64,000 nucleotides of DNA from Pseudomonadota bacterium (GTDB lineage: Bacteria; Pseudomonadota; Alphaproteobacteria; Sneathiellales; Sneathiellaceae), in assembly GCA_024743055.1 (NCBI GenBank), contig JANSXH010000015.1:1-64000 (forward strand), in the 5' to 3' direction. Positions 53,621 to 62,189 of the stretch are shown here, one piece after another (position 1 is the stretch's first letter; each line of letters opens with the position of its first letter). Both the position numbers and the translations under genes were made by a program. Below the pieces are notes generated by a model. The model had not been told where the DNA came from and did no database searches. It was given only the letters and a program-made list of their open reading frames with translations.

Positions 53621-55261
53621 TTAGTTCTCCACGGCCCGGCCTTTGAGGGCGAAGAGCCCTCTTGGCCGTTTCTGAATGAACAGGATGATGACCACCAGAA
53701 CCAGGATCTTGGCGAGAACCGCACCAGTGTAGGGTTCCAAAAACTTGTTGGTTATACCGAGGCTGAGCGCTCCCACCAGAGTCCCCCATAAATTGCCGAC
53801 ACCGCCAAAGACCACGACCATGAAACTGTCGATGATATAGGCCTGGCCGAGATTGGGGCTGACATTGTCGATCTGGCTCAAGGCCACACCGGCCATCCCA
53901 GCGACCCCGGAGCCGAGTCCGAATGTCATGGCGTCGACCCAACCGGTACGGATTCCCATGGAAGCTGCCATCTGCCGGTTTTGGGTGACAGCCCGCATTT
54001 GCAAGCCGAATGCTGTTTTGCGCAGGACAAGCATCAAAAGGATCAGAACCGCCGCCGCAAACAAGATGATGCCGATGCGGTTATAGGTCAGTGCCAGCCC
54101 TCCGGTGACTTCCCAGGTCCCACTAAGCCAGTCCGGAGAGGAAACCTCCTTGTTTGTTGGTCCAAAGATAGTGCGAACGAATTGCTGCAAGATCAGGCTA
54201 AGACCCCAGGTCGCCAGTAGCGTTTCCAGGGGACGGCCGTAGAGAAACCGGATAATGCTGCGCTCAATTCCGATGCCACAGGCACCGGACACCAGAAACG
54301 CCGCGGGAATCGCGACCAGCAGGGAAAAATTCATCATATCCGGCGCAAAGTTTAGGAAAAGCTGCTGCACCATATAGGTCGTATAAGCGCCGATCATGAC
54401 CATCTCGCCATGGGCCATATTGATCACCCCCATTACCCCGAAGGTGATGGCGAGGCCAATGGCCGCCAGCAGCAGGACGGACCCGAGGGAGACGCCTTGA
54501 AAGATATTCTCGATAATGTTCAGAAAGGCTAGCTTCTCGTCGATTTTGGCTAGCGCGGCGTCAACGGCGAGAGCCAACTGCAACTCAGCGTCAGTCGGGT
54601 CCTTTATCGCCTGAAGCTTTCGACCTTCCGCACTTAGCAAGGATTTAACTTGCGGATCGGCCATTCCTTCCAGCATCTCCACAGCCGCCAGCTGCTCTTC
54701 GGAACTCTGTGCGTGGGTCAGCTTTAGGGCAGCCAGAGTACGCTCCAGCGCCTTGGTAACCGTAGGGTCCGTTTCTGTGGCCAGCGCCTGCTCAATCGGT
54801 GTTCTCATCTCTGCGGGCCGGCTTTTGAAAACAGCATCAGCTGCTTTCAGCCTCAGGTTCGGATCGTCATTCAGCAAGGTCAAACCGCCGAGCAATCCCT
54901 TAATAAGTCCACGCATCTTGTTATTGATGCGGATTTTCCTGACTTCGCGCTTTTTGACAGATCCAAGGGCTTCACCGGTCAACGCATTGACAATGTCATA
55001 TCCGCCGGAAGCCTTATTCCCAATGACCAACAACTTATCGGATTTTCTGGTAAAGAGATCTCCGGCGAGCAAAGCCTCAAGCAGGGGCGCCGAACGGGCG
55101 TCTCCTGTGGCTGCAATAATCTCAACCGCCTGAATTTTATCTTTGTAGCTTTTTGCAAGTAATCCCTCGGCGGCAGAATCAAAGCTCTGCGCCTGGGCCG
55201 AAAACTGGATGGCAAAGACCAAAAGCAGGCCTGCCAGAAGGGTTTTAAACTCGATCCGCAT
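53621..55261 (-). CDS. urtB: Urea ABC transporter permease UrtB
   Basis: This 546-residue protein has a signal-like N-terminus ending in SAQAQS, then about 220 residues of predicted helical repeats (HEAT-like, with ADPQVKSLLSAEGRKLQAIKDPTDAEL), and only then the LivH-type permease core starting near residue 255 (SLGSVLLLAAIGLAITFGVMGVINMAHGEMVMIGAYTTYMVQ). The long periplasmic N-terminal extension is usual for UrtB. It is 86 bases behind urtA, with a strong hairpin between them. Confidence 0.94.
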   Translation of the reverse strand: MRIEFKTLLAGLLLVFAIQFSAQAQSFDSAAEGLLAKSYKDKIQAVEIIAATGDARSAPLLEALLAGDLFTRKSDKLLVIGNKASGGYDIVNALTGEALGSVKKREVRKIRINNKMRGLIKGLLGGLTLLNDDPNLRLKAADAVFKSRPAEMRTPIEQALATETDPTVTKALERTLAALKLTHAQSSEEQLAAVEMLEGMADPQVKSLLSAEGRKLQAIKDPTDAELQLALAVDAALAKIDEKLAFLNIIENIFQGVSLGSVLLLAAIGLAITFGVMGVINMAHGEMVMIGAYTTYMVQQLFLNFAPDMMNFSLLVAIPAAFLVSGACGIGIERSIIRFLYGRPLETLLATWGLSLILQQFVRTIFGPTNKEVSSPDWLSGTWEVTGGLALTYNRIGIILFAAAVLILLMLVLRKTAFGLQMRAVTQNRQMAASMGIRTGWVDAMTFGLGSGVAGMAGVALSQIDNVSPNLGQAYIIDSFMVVVFGGVGNLWGTLVGALSLGITNKFLEPYTGAVLAKILVLVVIILFIQKRPRGLFALKGRAVEN

Positions 55262-55304
55262 GGGGGTCCGGATCCTTTTTATATTTGGTTTTGAAAAGGG
55301 GAAT

Positions 55305-55334
55305 TTGGGGACCGGACCGAGATCCGATCCCCAA
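55305..55334 (-). terminator. Intercistronic hairpin between urtA and urtB
   Basis: On the minus strand TTGGGGAT-CGGA (55334-55323) pairs with TCCG-GTCCCCAA (55316-55305), interrupted by one mismatch, around a short loop. A few bases on there is CCCCTTTTC. It could be a partial terminator or an mRNA-stabilising element that raises urtA over the rest of the operon, as is common for periplasmic binding proteins. Confidence 0.6.
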
Positions 55335-55347
55335 GCCGGGTAATCTC

Positions 55348-56634
55348 TTAGTACATAGCTTTTTCGCAGCCGCCGCAGACGAAAGGATATGTCCAGTCGG
55401 CTGTCAGCTTTGCGCTTTCCGGAATAAAGTCACTCCAGGCATCGCCCTTGACCACACCATCGGTGCTCCAGACTGTTTCAATCTGGCCGTCATCCTGAAT
55501 TTCACCGATAAGAACCGGTTTGGACAGGTGATGGTTGGAATTCATGACGGCTGTGCCACCGGTCAGGTTCTTGACTTCCTGGCCATACATGGCTTGGCGA
55601 ACGGCATCGATGTCGGTAGTGCCGGCCTGTTTAACAGCCTGCTCCCACATCTTGAAACCGATATAGGTGGCTTCCATTGGATCGTTGGTGACTCGATCTT
55701 CGTCACCAATAAAAGCATGCCATTTCTTGATGAAGGTGTCGTTGTTCTCGTCTTCAACGCTCATGAAATAGTTCCAGGCAGCGAGGTGACCGACGAGAGG
55801 ACCAGTGTCCAACCCTGCCAGCTCTTCTTCACCCACGGAGAAGGCGACGACCGGAATGTCAGATGCTTCAATGCCCTGATTACCGAGTTCCTTGTAGAAC
55901 GGGACGTTGGCATCACCGTTAATGGTAGAAACCACAGCGGTTTTCTTGCCTTCAGAACCGAACTTCTTGATGTCGGAAACAATGGTCTGCCAATCGGAAT
56001 GTCCGAACGGTGTATAGCTGATCATGATGTCTTCATCGGCAACACCCTTGGACTTGAGGAAGGCCTCAAGGATCTTGTTGGTGGTGCGCGGATAGACATA
56101 GTCGGTTCCGGCAAGAACCCAGCGCTTGACGTTGCCGCCTTCTTCGCTCATCAGATATTCAACAGCCGGAATGGCTTGCTGGTTCGGCGCGGCGCCTGTG
56201 TAGAACACATTGCGAGAGCTTTCTTCGCCCTCATACTGAACCGGATAGAAGAGCATGCTGTTGAGCTCCTCGAAGACAGGAAGGACGGATTTGCGGGACA
56301 CGGATGTCCAGCAACCGAACACGACGTCCACTTTCTCTACTTCAATCAACTCACGGGCTTTCTCAGCGAATAACGGCCAGTCGGAGGCCGGGTCGACCAC
56401 TACAGCCTCGACCTTTTTGCCTAGCAACCCGCCGTTCTTGTTGAGATCATCGACCATCATCAGAACCGCATCCTTCAAGGTGGTTTCTGAAATCGCCATG
56501 GTTCCGGACAGGGAATGAAGCACCCCGACCTTGATCACATCATCCGCTGCCTGGGCCGCTCCCAGACCGAGAGCGCTTGTCGCCATCATGGCCGCCCCCG
56601 CTACTAATCCTGCTACTTTGCGTAGTCCTAACAT
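55348..56634 (-). CDS. urtA: Urea ABC transporter substrate-binding protein UrtA
   Basis: This 428-residue periplasmic protein starts at ATG 56634, preceded by GGAGGCG; the longer frame of 36 more residues is not conserved. It has a signal peptide ending in GAAQAADD (about residue 28). The type I binding fold has GVLHSLSGTMAISETTLKDAVLMMVDDLN and the UrtA hallmark VVFGCWTSVSRKSVLPVFEELNSMLFYPVQYEGEESS. It delivers urea to UrtBC. First gene of the operon, behind a sigma-54 promoter. Confidence 0.96.
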   Translation of the reverse strand: MLGLRKVAGLVAGAAMMATSALGLGAAQAADDVIKVGVLHSLSGTMAISETTLKDAVLMMVDDLNKNGGLLGKKVEAVVVDPASDWPLFAEKARELIEVEKVDVVFGCWTSVSRKSVLPVFEELNSMLFYPVQYEGEESSRNVFYTGAAPNQQAIPAVEYLMSEEGGNVKRWVLAGTDYVYPRTTNKILEAFLKSKGVADEDIMISYTPFGHSDWQTIVSDIKKFGSEGKKTAVVSTINGDANVPFYKELGNQGIEASDIPVVAFSVGEEELAGLDTGPLVGHLAAWNYFMSVEDENNDTFIKKWHAFIGDEDRVTNDPMEATYIGFKMWEQAVKQAGTTDIDAVRQAMYGQEVKNLTGGTAVMNSNHHLSKPVLIGEIQDDGQIETVWSTDGVVKGDAWSDFIPESAKLTADWTYPFVCGGCEKAMY

Positions 56635-56680
56635 TGCTTTCGCCTCCACTAGGTAATTGTTTTTGCAATGCAGCATCAAT

Positions 56681-56696
56681 GGCAAAGACCGTGCCA
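56681..56696 (-). promoter_or_regulatory. Sigma-54 promoter of the urt-ure operon
   Basis: On the minus strand the sequence TGGCACGGTCTTTGCC matches the RpoN consensus TGGCACG-N4-TTGCW at every position but the last. The predicted start is about 36 bases before the urtA ATG. Sigma-54 with NtrC is the known route for nitrogen-limited induction of urea uptake; a clear NtrC site was not found. Confidence 0.8.
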
Positions 56697-56810
56697 AAAT
56701 AGACTTGGAAGCAGAATTATTATCGTAAGTTATTGGAATCAAACAAAAAATCTAAACGATATTTTGGCAAGGAAGAATTCTGCCGCGAAAGGAGGATGTG
56801 ATTTCGTGGC

Positions 56811-56883
56811 TTTTTGTCTAATATTTAAGCAATTATTGGTTTTTTAGGATTTAGCTTCAACTTTCTGTCTAATTTTTGTGCAA
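56811..56883. repeat. Two imperfect 22-base direct repeats upstream of urtA
   Basis: The spacer 56635-56996 (362 bases) holds no gene. Besides the sigma-54 site it contains two copies of a TTTnTGTCTAATnTTTnnGCAA element at 56811-56832 and 56862-56883, 51 bases apart and 18 of 22 identical. They lie 115-200 bases upstream of the RpoN site, a distance suitable for an enhancer-binding protein, but do not resemble the NtrC consensus. Confidence 0.4.
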
Positions 56884-56996
56884 AACATACTCAATACGAT
56901 TACTCACCTTCCGATTTATTTGTTGGTCTTCCCTAAACTGACATGCAATGATCCTATCGTCGAAACAGGCGCAAGAATTCATCGGGAGATAACAAT

Positions 56997-58301
56997 ATGA
57001 AGATAATAATGGGCATCCTCATGACAGGATTGGTAATGAGCAGCACGGCAATAGCGGACACAAACAGGGTTGATGGACAGCGACCGGATGCACCGGAACT
57101 GGCGGCGCCGGGTCCGAATGCGGTCGGCGTGCGCACTCTCAATCTGGTCAATAAAGACCAGATCGATATCGTCAATGTCAAAGATGGCAAGAAGCCCATG
57201 TATGATCGACCTCTGACTGTTGAGGTCTGGTATCCCTCTGATGGCGCTACACGCGGCGGCGAATATAAGAATGTCTTTTTACGCGATGGCAAGACCCAGG
57301 TCACCCTGCATGGACAGGCCGCCCGGGATGCTGCCCCAGCTGAGACCGGGAAGCCTTATCCGCTGATTATCATCTCCCACGGCTATCCGGGTAATCGCTT
57401 CCTGATGAGCCATTTCGGCGAGAACCTGGCCTCCAAAGGCTATGTGGTTGCCTCCATCGATCATACGGACAGTACCTATGAGAATAAGGTCGCTTTTGGC
57501 AGCACCCTGGTCAACCGTCCGCTTGATCAGCTTTTCGTTCTGAATGAGATGGAACGGCTGGGTAAGGACAAAGATAGCTTCCTGAACGGTATGGTTGATA
57601 GTTCTGAGACCGGCCTAATCGGATATTCCATGGGCGGCTATGGTGCGGTGATCACGGCAGGTGGCGGTGTAACTAAGGCCAGCACTGAATATACCTGGGG
57701 CGGCCCGGACGGCACTCTTGAAATCAACATGGCGGGAACCAAAGAACATGAAGCGCTGATTGACGAGCGTTTTAAATCCATTGTCTCGATTGCCCCCTGG
57801 GGCATGACAGCTGGCTTTTGGGATGCAGAAGGTCTTGCCGGTGTGCGTAAACCCATCTTTTTCATCGCGGGTAGTGACGATAGCACGTCCGGGTATGAAA
57901 AAGGCGTCCGGGCTATGTACGAAAACTCTATCAATGCCGATCGTTATCTACTGACCTATGAATATGCCAACCATAATGCCGCGGCACCGATCCCGGCGCC
58001 TGTTGAATCCTGGAAGCCCGTTGATAATCTCGACTTCGTACCGTTCGAACATTATGCGGATCCGGTCTGGGATACCTTGCGGATGAACAATATCGCCCAG
58101 CATTTCATCACCGCCTATTTCGATTTGACCCTGAAAGGCAATAAGGAGATGGAAGCCTATCTTGATCTGGTTCCAACCTCCGGTGAAGCGATTTATGCCA
58201 TTGATAAGGATGGCAAGGCCAAGCCTGAGCACAACTACTGGAAAGGCTTTGCCAACAACAAGGCCAAGGGTCTCCGGCTTGAGCATATGAGCCCGAAATA
58301 G
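56997..58301 (+). CDS. Secreted alpha/beta hydrolase
   Basis: This 434-residue protein has a signal peptide (MGILMTGLVMSSTAIADT, cleavage near residue 20) and an alpha/beta-hydrolase domain. The oxyanion region YPLIIISHGYPGNRFLMSHF precedes the nucleophile elbow GLIGYSMGGYGAV with the catalytic serine. An aspartate in FIAGSDDSTSGYE and a histidine in YEYANHNAAAP are candidates for the rest of the triad. The overall build resembles dienelactone hydrolase/PAF-acetylhydrolase-like esterases of the periplasm. It begins a short operon with a GST-like gene 10 bases downstream. Confidence 0.8.
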   Translation: MKIIMGILMTGLVMSSTAIADTNRVDGQRPDAPELAAPGPNAVGVRTLNLVNKDQIDIVNVKDGKKPMYDRPLTVEVWYPSDGATRGGEYKNVFLRDGKTQVTLHGQAARDAAPAETGKPYPLIIISHGYPGNRFLMSHFGENLASKGYVVASIDHTDSTYENKVAFGSTLVNRPLDQLFVLNEMERLGKDKDSFLNGMVDSSETGLIGYSMGGYGAVITAGGGVTKASTEYTWGGPDGTLEINMAGTKEHEALIDERFKSIVSIAPWGMTAGFWDAEGLAGVRKPIFFIAGSDDSTSGYEKGVRAMYENSINADRYLLTYEYANHNAAAPIPAPVESWKPVDNLDFVPFEHYADPVWDTLRMNNIAQHFITAYFDLTLKGNKEMEAYLDLVPTSGEAIYAIDKDGKAKPEHNYWKGFANNKAKGLRLEHMSPK

Positions 58302-58311
58302 GGCCAGACGC

Positions 58312-59262
58312 ATGGGACGCCTGGTAGAAGGTGACTGGGTTGCGACGGGAGCGGACCCCCGCAAAAAGGGAGGCCGCTTCCAGCGATCTGACACTCAGTT
58401 CCGCAACTGGATCACGGCGGATGGATCGACGGGCTTCAAAGCCGAAGCCGGACGCTATCATCTGTTTGTCTCCCATGCCTGCCCCTGGGCCCATCGGACG
58501 ATGATTTTCCGCAAACTCAAAGGCCTCACCGATATGATCTCGGTCACCTATGTGGATCCGATGATGCTCGAGAACGGCTGGGAGATCAAAACCGACAGCC
58601 CGGTGCCGGATGCGCGCTATATGTATCATGTTTATCAGGCGGCCGATGCCCATTATACGGGTCAATGCAGTGTGCCCGTCCTCTGGGACAAGACAAAAAA
58701 CACCATCGTCTCTAACGAGTCTTCCGAGATTATCCGCATGTTCAATGACGCCTTCGGCGATCTCGGTGCTGACCCTCACGATTTTTATCCAGAAGCCCTG
58801 CGGCCCGAGATTGATGAGGTCAATGAGCGCATCTATCACAGCCTCAATAACGGCGTCTATAAAAGCGGCTTTGCCCGCACCCAGGAGGCGTATGACGAAA
58901 ATGTCGAGGTCCTGTTCGACACCGTCGACTGGTTGGAGAAGCGCCTCTCCGCCCAGAAATATCTTGCGGGCTCTGAGATAACCGAAGCTGACTGGCGGCT
59001 CTTCACGACCCTGATCCGCTTCGATGCGGTCTATTTCGGTCATTTTAAATGTAACAAGAAGCGTATTATCGACTATCCCAATCTCGATAACTATCTGAGA
59101 GAGCTTTATCAGATGCCCGGCATCGCTGAAACCGTCGTCATGGATGAAATCAAGACCCACTATTACGGCAGCCACGAGACGGTCAATCCCACTCGCATCG
59201 TCCCCAAAGGCCCCCTTCTCGATTTCACTGCCCCTCATAATCGGGATAGGTTTGACACCTAA
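58312..59262 (+). CDS. Glutathionyl-hydroquinone reductase-type GST (ECM4/YqjG-like)
   Basis: This 316-residue protein is of the Xi-class glutathione transferase family. The hallmark active site is HACPWAHRTMI (about residues 57-67) with the catalytic cysteine, and the long N-terminal lead GRLVEGDWVATGADPRKKGGRFQR is also characteristic. The C-terminal helical domain has ITEADWRLFTTLIRFDAVYFGHFKCN. These enzymes reduce glutathionyl-hydroquinones and related adducts. The gene is 10 bases behind the secreted hydrolase, so they are co-transcribed. Confidence 0.9.
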   Translation: MGRLVEGDWVATGADPRKKGGRFQRSDTQFRNWITADGSTGFKAEAGRYHLFVSHACPWAHRTMIFRKLKGLTDMISVTYVDPMMLENGWEIKTDSPVPDARYMYHVYQAADAHYTGQCSVPVLWDKTKNTIVSNESSEIIRMFNDAFGDLGADPHDFYPEALRPEIDEVNERIYHSLNNGVYKSGFARTQEAYDENVEVLFDTVDWLEKRLSAQKYLAGSEITEADWRLFTTLIRFDAVYFGHFKCNKKRIIDYPNLDNYLRELYQMPGIAETVVMDEIKTHYYGSHETVNPTRIVPKGPLLDFTAPHNRDRFDT

Positions 59263-59377
59263 TCGAGCTTCCTCCCTCACCTAACCGTGACATCCCGTGT
59301 CCGGCTTGTGCATTGACCTATTTGTTGCCCGATGGAACACTTTTGCCGATTTTTTTGACGGCTGAGGAGGCAGGAAA

Positions 59378-59845
59378 ATGCGGGAGACAACGGGGATGAC
59401 GGCGGACTATAGCCGGCGGGATGCGCTGGCGATGCTTATCTTGCGGCTCGGGCTTTCCTGGTTCCTGTTTGTCTGGGCGGTCAACAAGATCCTCGTGCCC
59501 GAGCAATATGTCCGTATCTGGGGCTATTTCCATGGCATCGATATTGGCGCCACGATGCCATATTTCATGGGCAGCGCCCAAATTTTGATCTGCGTGCTGG
59601 CGGCCTTAGGACTTTGGCGTGTAGTGACCTACGCGCTTTTATTCCTCATGCATCTGGTCACCGTCATTGTCATCTTCCCAAGCCTGATTGCCCCTTTCGT
59701 GGTCGAAGACGGCTTCCCCACCAACCGCAACAGTTCCATCGCGCTAGCCGCCCTCGCCAGTTTCGCCGCCCTCTGGCTCCTCCGCGCCCATGACCACTGG
59801 TCGATGGACGCCTGGTTGAAGCGGCGGAAGGTGGCAGCGGGTTAG
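59378..59845 (+). CDS. DoxX-like small membrane protein
   Basis: This 155-residue protein has four hydrophobic segments (about residues 20-40, 62-80, 85-107 and 122-140) with the first carrying LRLGLSWFLFVWAVNKIL. This matches the DoxX/DoxD-like family, whose members often associate with oxidoreductases or redox stress. GGAGGCAGG precedes the ATG. No charged catalytic motif is visible. It follows the GST gene after 115 bases and is convergent with the SHMT-like gene. Confidence 0.7.
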   Translation: MRETTGMTADYSRRDALAMLILRLGLSWFLFVWAVNKILVPEQYVRIWGYFHGIDIGATMPYFMGSAQILICVLAALGLWRVVTYALLFLMHLVTVIVIFPSLIAPFVVEDGFPTNRNSSIALAALASFAALWLLRAHDHWSMDAWLKRRKVAAG

Positions 59846-59875
59846 AGCTCGCGGAGGAGCAGGCTCATCTCTACC

Positions 59876-61183
59876 CTAATGGATGAAATGCAAATCAGCG
59901 AATTGCCGCCGCCAGTCGGAGACTTCAGCAAGGATCTGCTCCCCGGAGAGGGCTCGGGCGATGAAGGAGGCAAGTTCCTCGGCATCTTTGGCGGTCATGC
60001 CCCAGCGAACCAATTCGGGCGTGCCGATGCGAAGTCCATTCATATCGCCCGCGACAGGCGCGACAGGCAATCCGATACCGCAGGTGAGAAAGCCGCTTTG
60101 ACGTAAGAGTTTGGAGGCTGATTGCCCGCCGCCAAAAGCCTCTGCGAGAACGGCAAACTGATGGGAGTTGGTAAAGCCGTTTGCACCTGAGAATACAGGT
60201 ATCCCTTTCGCATCCAGGCTCGCCGCCAGGGCCTGCGACATCGAAATCATGGTTCTTGAATAGTCCGAACCGAAATCCCGCCAGTCGAGCATGGTTACGG
60301 CGAGGGCCGCGGACTTGGCCGCATCAAAGTTGGCCGTCATCCCGGGGAAGGCAATGGCATCCAGGGCTTTCGCAATCTCGGCATCATTGGAGACGATCAA
60401 TCCTCCGGCCGGTCCGCCAAGGCTCTTATAGGTGCTCATGGTCATGAAATGTGCGCCGTTATCTAGCGGATTGGACCAGGCTTTGCCGGCAATCACCCCG
60501 CATTGGTGCGCGGCATCGAACATCACTTTGGCGTCTATTTCATCGGCAATGGTCCGCACGTCGGCGACGGGATGCTCAAACAGATTGAGGCTGCCGCCGA
60601 CGGTGATCAGTTTGGGCCGTTCTTTCAAGGCAAGCTGACGCAACTGATCGAGATCGATTGTATAGCCGTCCGCGTGAGCGGGGGCGTCAATCGACTGCAG
60701 CCCATAAAGCCCGGCGCAGCCGGCGGCATGATGGGTGACATGGCCGCCAATAGACGCTGGCGGGGCGATGATCTTGTCGCCCGGCTTGCAGGTCGCCATA
60801 AAGCCATAGAGATTTGCGATAGCGCCGGAGGGGACGCGGATCTCCGCAAATTTGGCGTCGAAAATCTCGGCACAGAGCTCGGCGGCAATGATTTCGATTT
60901 CCTCAATGGCCTCCAATCCCATTTCGTATTTGTCACCGGGATAGCCGAGGGACGGGCGCGAACCAATCCCGGATGCCAAAAGCGCCTCCGCCTTCGGGTT
61001 CATCACATTCGTGGCCGGGTTGAGGTTGAAACACTCTTTCTCGTGAATGGCCCGATTGCGCTCCGCCAAGGCCTGAATTCGGTCAAGAAGGTCTTTTGAA
61101 GAGGCGACGGATGCCTGTGTCGCGATATCCTCTACGAAAGTTTCGACTGCCGTCGGCACCCAATCTCTTTGAGCTAAAGTCAT
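59876..61183 (-). CDS. Serine-hydroxymethyltransferase-like PLP enzyme
   Basis: This 435-residue fold-type I enzyme (ATG 61183; a longer frame adds 16 residues) resembles GlyA. It has NLNPATNVMNPKAEALLASGI, GYPGDKYEMG, and PSGAIANLYGFMATCKPGDKI, the D223-A-A-H226 PLP-contact pair and the Schiff-base lysine K253 in MSTYKSLGGPAGG. The canonical SHMT motif here is T-T-T-H-K-[ST]-L-R-G-P-R-G-G, so several residues around the lysine are changed. It is probably a specialised relative (for instance a methylserine or other hydroxymethyl/aldol enzyme) rather than the housekeeping copy. It is divergent from a GcvA-type LysR regulator. Confidence 0.8.
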   Translation of the reverse strand: MTLAQRDWVPTAVETFVEDIATQASVASSKDLLDRIQALAERNRAIHEKECFNLNPATNVMNPKAEALLASGIGSRPSLGYPGDKYEMGLEAIEEIEIIAAELCAEIFDAKFAEIRVPSGAIANLYGFMATCKPGDKIIAPPASIGGHVTHHAAGCAGLYGLQSIDAPAHADGYTIDLDQLRQLALKERPKLITVGGSLNLFEHPVADVRTIADEIDAKVMFDAAHQCGVIAGKAWSNPLDNGAHFMTMSTYKSLGGPAGGLIVSNDAEIAKALDAIAFPGMTANFDAAKSAALAVTMLDWRDFGSDYSRTMISMSQALAASLDAKGIPVFSGANGFTNSHQFAVLAEAFGGGQSASKLLRQSGFLTCGIGLPVAPVAGDMNGLRIGTPELVRWGMTAKDAEELASFIARALSGEQILAEVSDWRRQFADLHFIH

Positions 61184-61281
61184 TCTTCTTCCTCCAATAT
61201 TTCTGTCAGCCTGATCGAACAGGGATGACAATGCAAATCAGATTTGATATTTCTTGGCGTAGAAAAACTAAGGCTATTCCT

Positions 61282-62160
61282 ATGAGCGTTGCGCCGCCCC
61301 GCCCGAAAGGGCCCCCATTGAATGCCATGCGCGCCTTTGAGGCGGCAGCCCGTCATTGCAGCTTTGTCGCGGCTGGTGAGGAACTGAACGTGACGCCGGG
61401 TGCGGTATCGCAGCATGTCAAAACGCTCGAGACCTGGTCCGGTGTCTCTTTGTTCCAACGAAATGCCCAGGGCGTGGAGCTCACAGCCGCGGGCCGCAGC
61501 CTTCTCAAAGATTTTAGCGACGCTTTTGATGCAATTGCAGTTGCCACCCATTCTTTGAGGAATTTAAGTCCGGATGCGGATGTTCATATTGCAGCCCTGC
61601 CCTCAATTGCCCAGCTCTGGCTACCGACACGCCTTGGAAAAATACGCGGCCATTTTCCTGATTTGAACTTTTCGGTCACGGCCCTTGAAACACCCCCGAG
61701 CCTTACTCGGGACCTCTTTGATTTGTCAGTTTTCTTTGGCGTCCCTGATGACAGTCTCAATCAGATCGTTCTTGCCCCGGATGAGGTTTTCCCGGTCTGT
61801 TCCCCCAAGCTGGCAAAGCAGATAGCGAAGGGCCAAAAACTCGATTCCTTTGCGCTTCTGCATGATCAGACCTGGCATGATGACTGGGCGACATGGTCGA
61901 AAAATTCAGGAATTCCCCTTGAAGATCCGGAGAGTGGGCCACGCTATTCACTCTATAGCCTTGCCGTGGAGGAAGCGAAAGCCGGGGCTGGCATCCTGTT
62001 AGGCCACACCTGTTTGCTTGAGGAGGCGCTCGCAGCAGGAACTCTCGTCCCGGTTTTTGATAAGAGCTATTCGAGCGGCCGGTCTCTTATTCTGAGTCTT
62101 CCTCACGCGTCACGGCGCCGCGCAGAAATCAACGATATTGGAAAATTACTTCAACTCTAG
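61282..62160 (+). CDS. LysR-family regulator, GcvA type
   Basis: This 292-residue regulator starts at ATG 61282 (MSVAPPRPKGPPLNAMRAFEAAARH); longer frames run back over the SHMT-like gene and are not conserved. The HTH (SFVAAGEELNVTPGAVSQHVKTLETWSGVSLFQR) and effector domain match the GcvA/glycine-cleavage activator group. The 98-base gap to the divergent SHMT-like gene makes it that gene's probable regulator, possibly sensing glycine, serine or a related amino acid. It is followed closely by the convergent pyroglutamyl peptidase gene. Confidence 0.88.
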   Translation: MSVAPPRPKGPPLNAMRAFEAAARHCSFVAAGEELNVTPGAVSQHVKTLETWSGVSLFQRNAQGVELTAAGRSLLKDFSDAFDAIAVATHSLRNLSPDADVHIAALPSIAQLWLPTRLGKIRGHFPDLNFSVTALETPPSLTRDLFDLSVFFGVPDDSLNQIVLAPDEVFPVCSPKLAKQIAKGQKLDSFALLHDQTWHDDWATWSKNSGIPLEDPESGPRYSLYSLAVEEAKAGAGILLGHTCLLEEALAAGTLVPVFDKSYSSGRSLILSLPHASRRRAEINDIGKLLQL

Positions 62161-62189
62161 ATATGGAACCGGAAAAGATCGACCGGCTC

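Noticed and set aside
55285..56373. 362-residue plus-strand open frame opposite urtA
   Set aside because: urtA on the other strand has full family signatures; the plus-strand frame has no recognisable motif and is a shadow.
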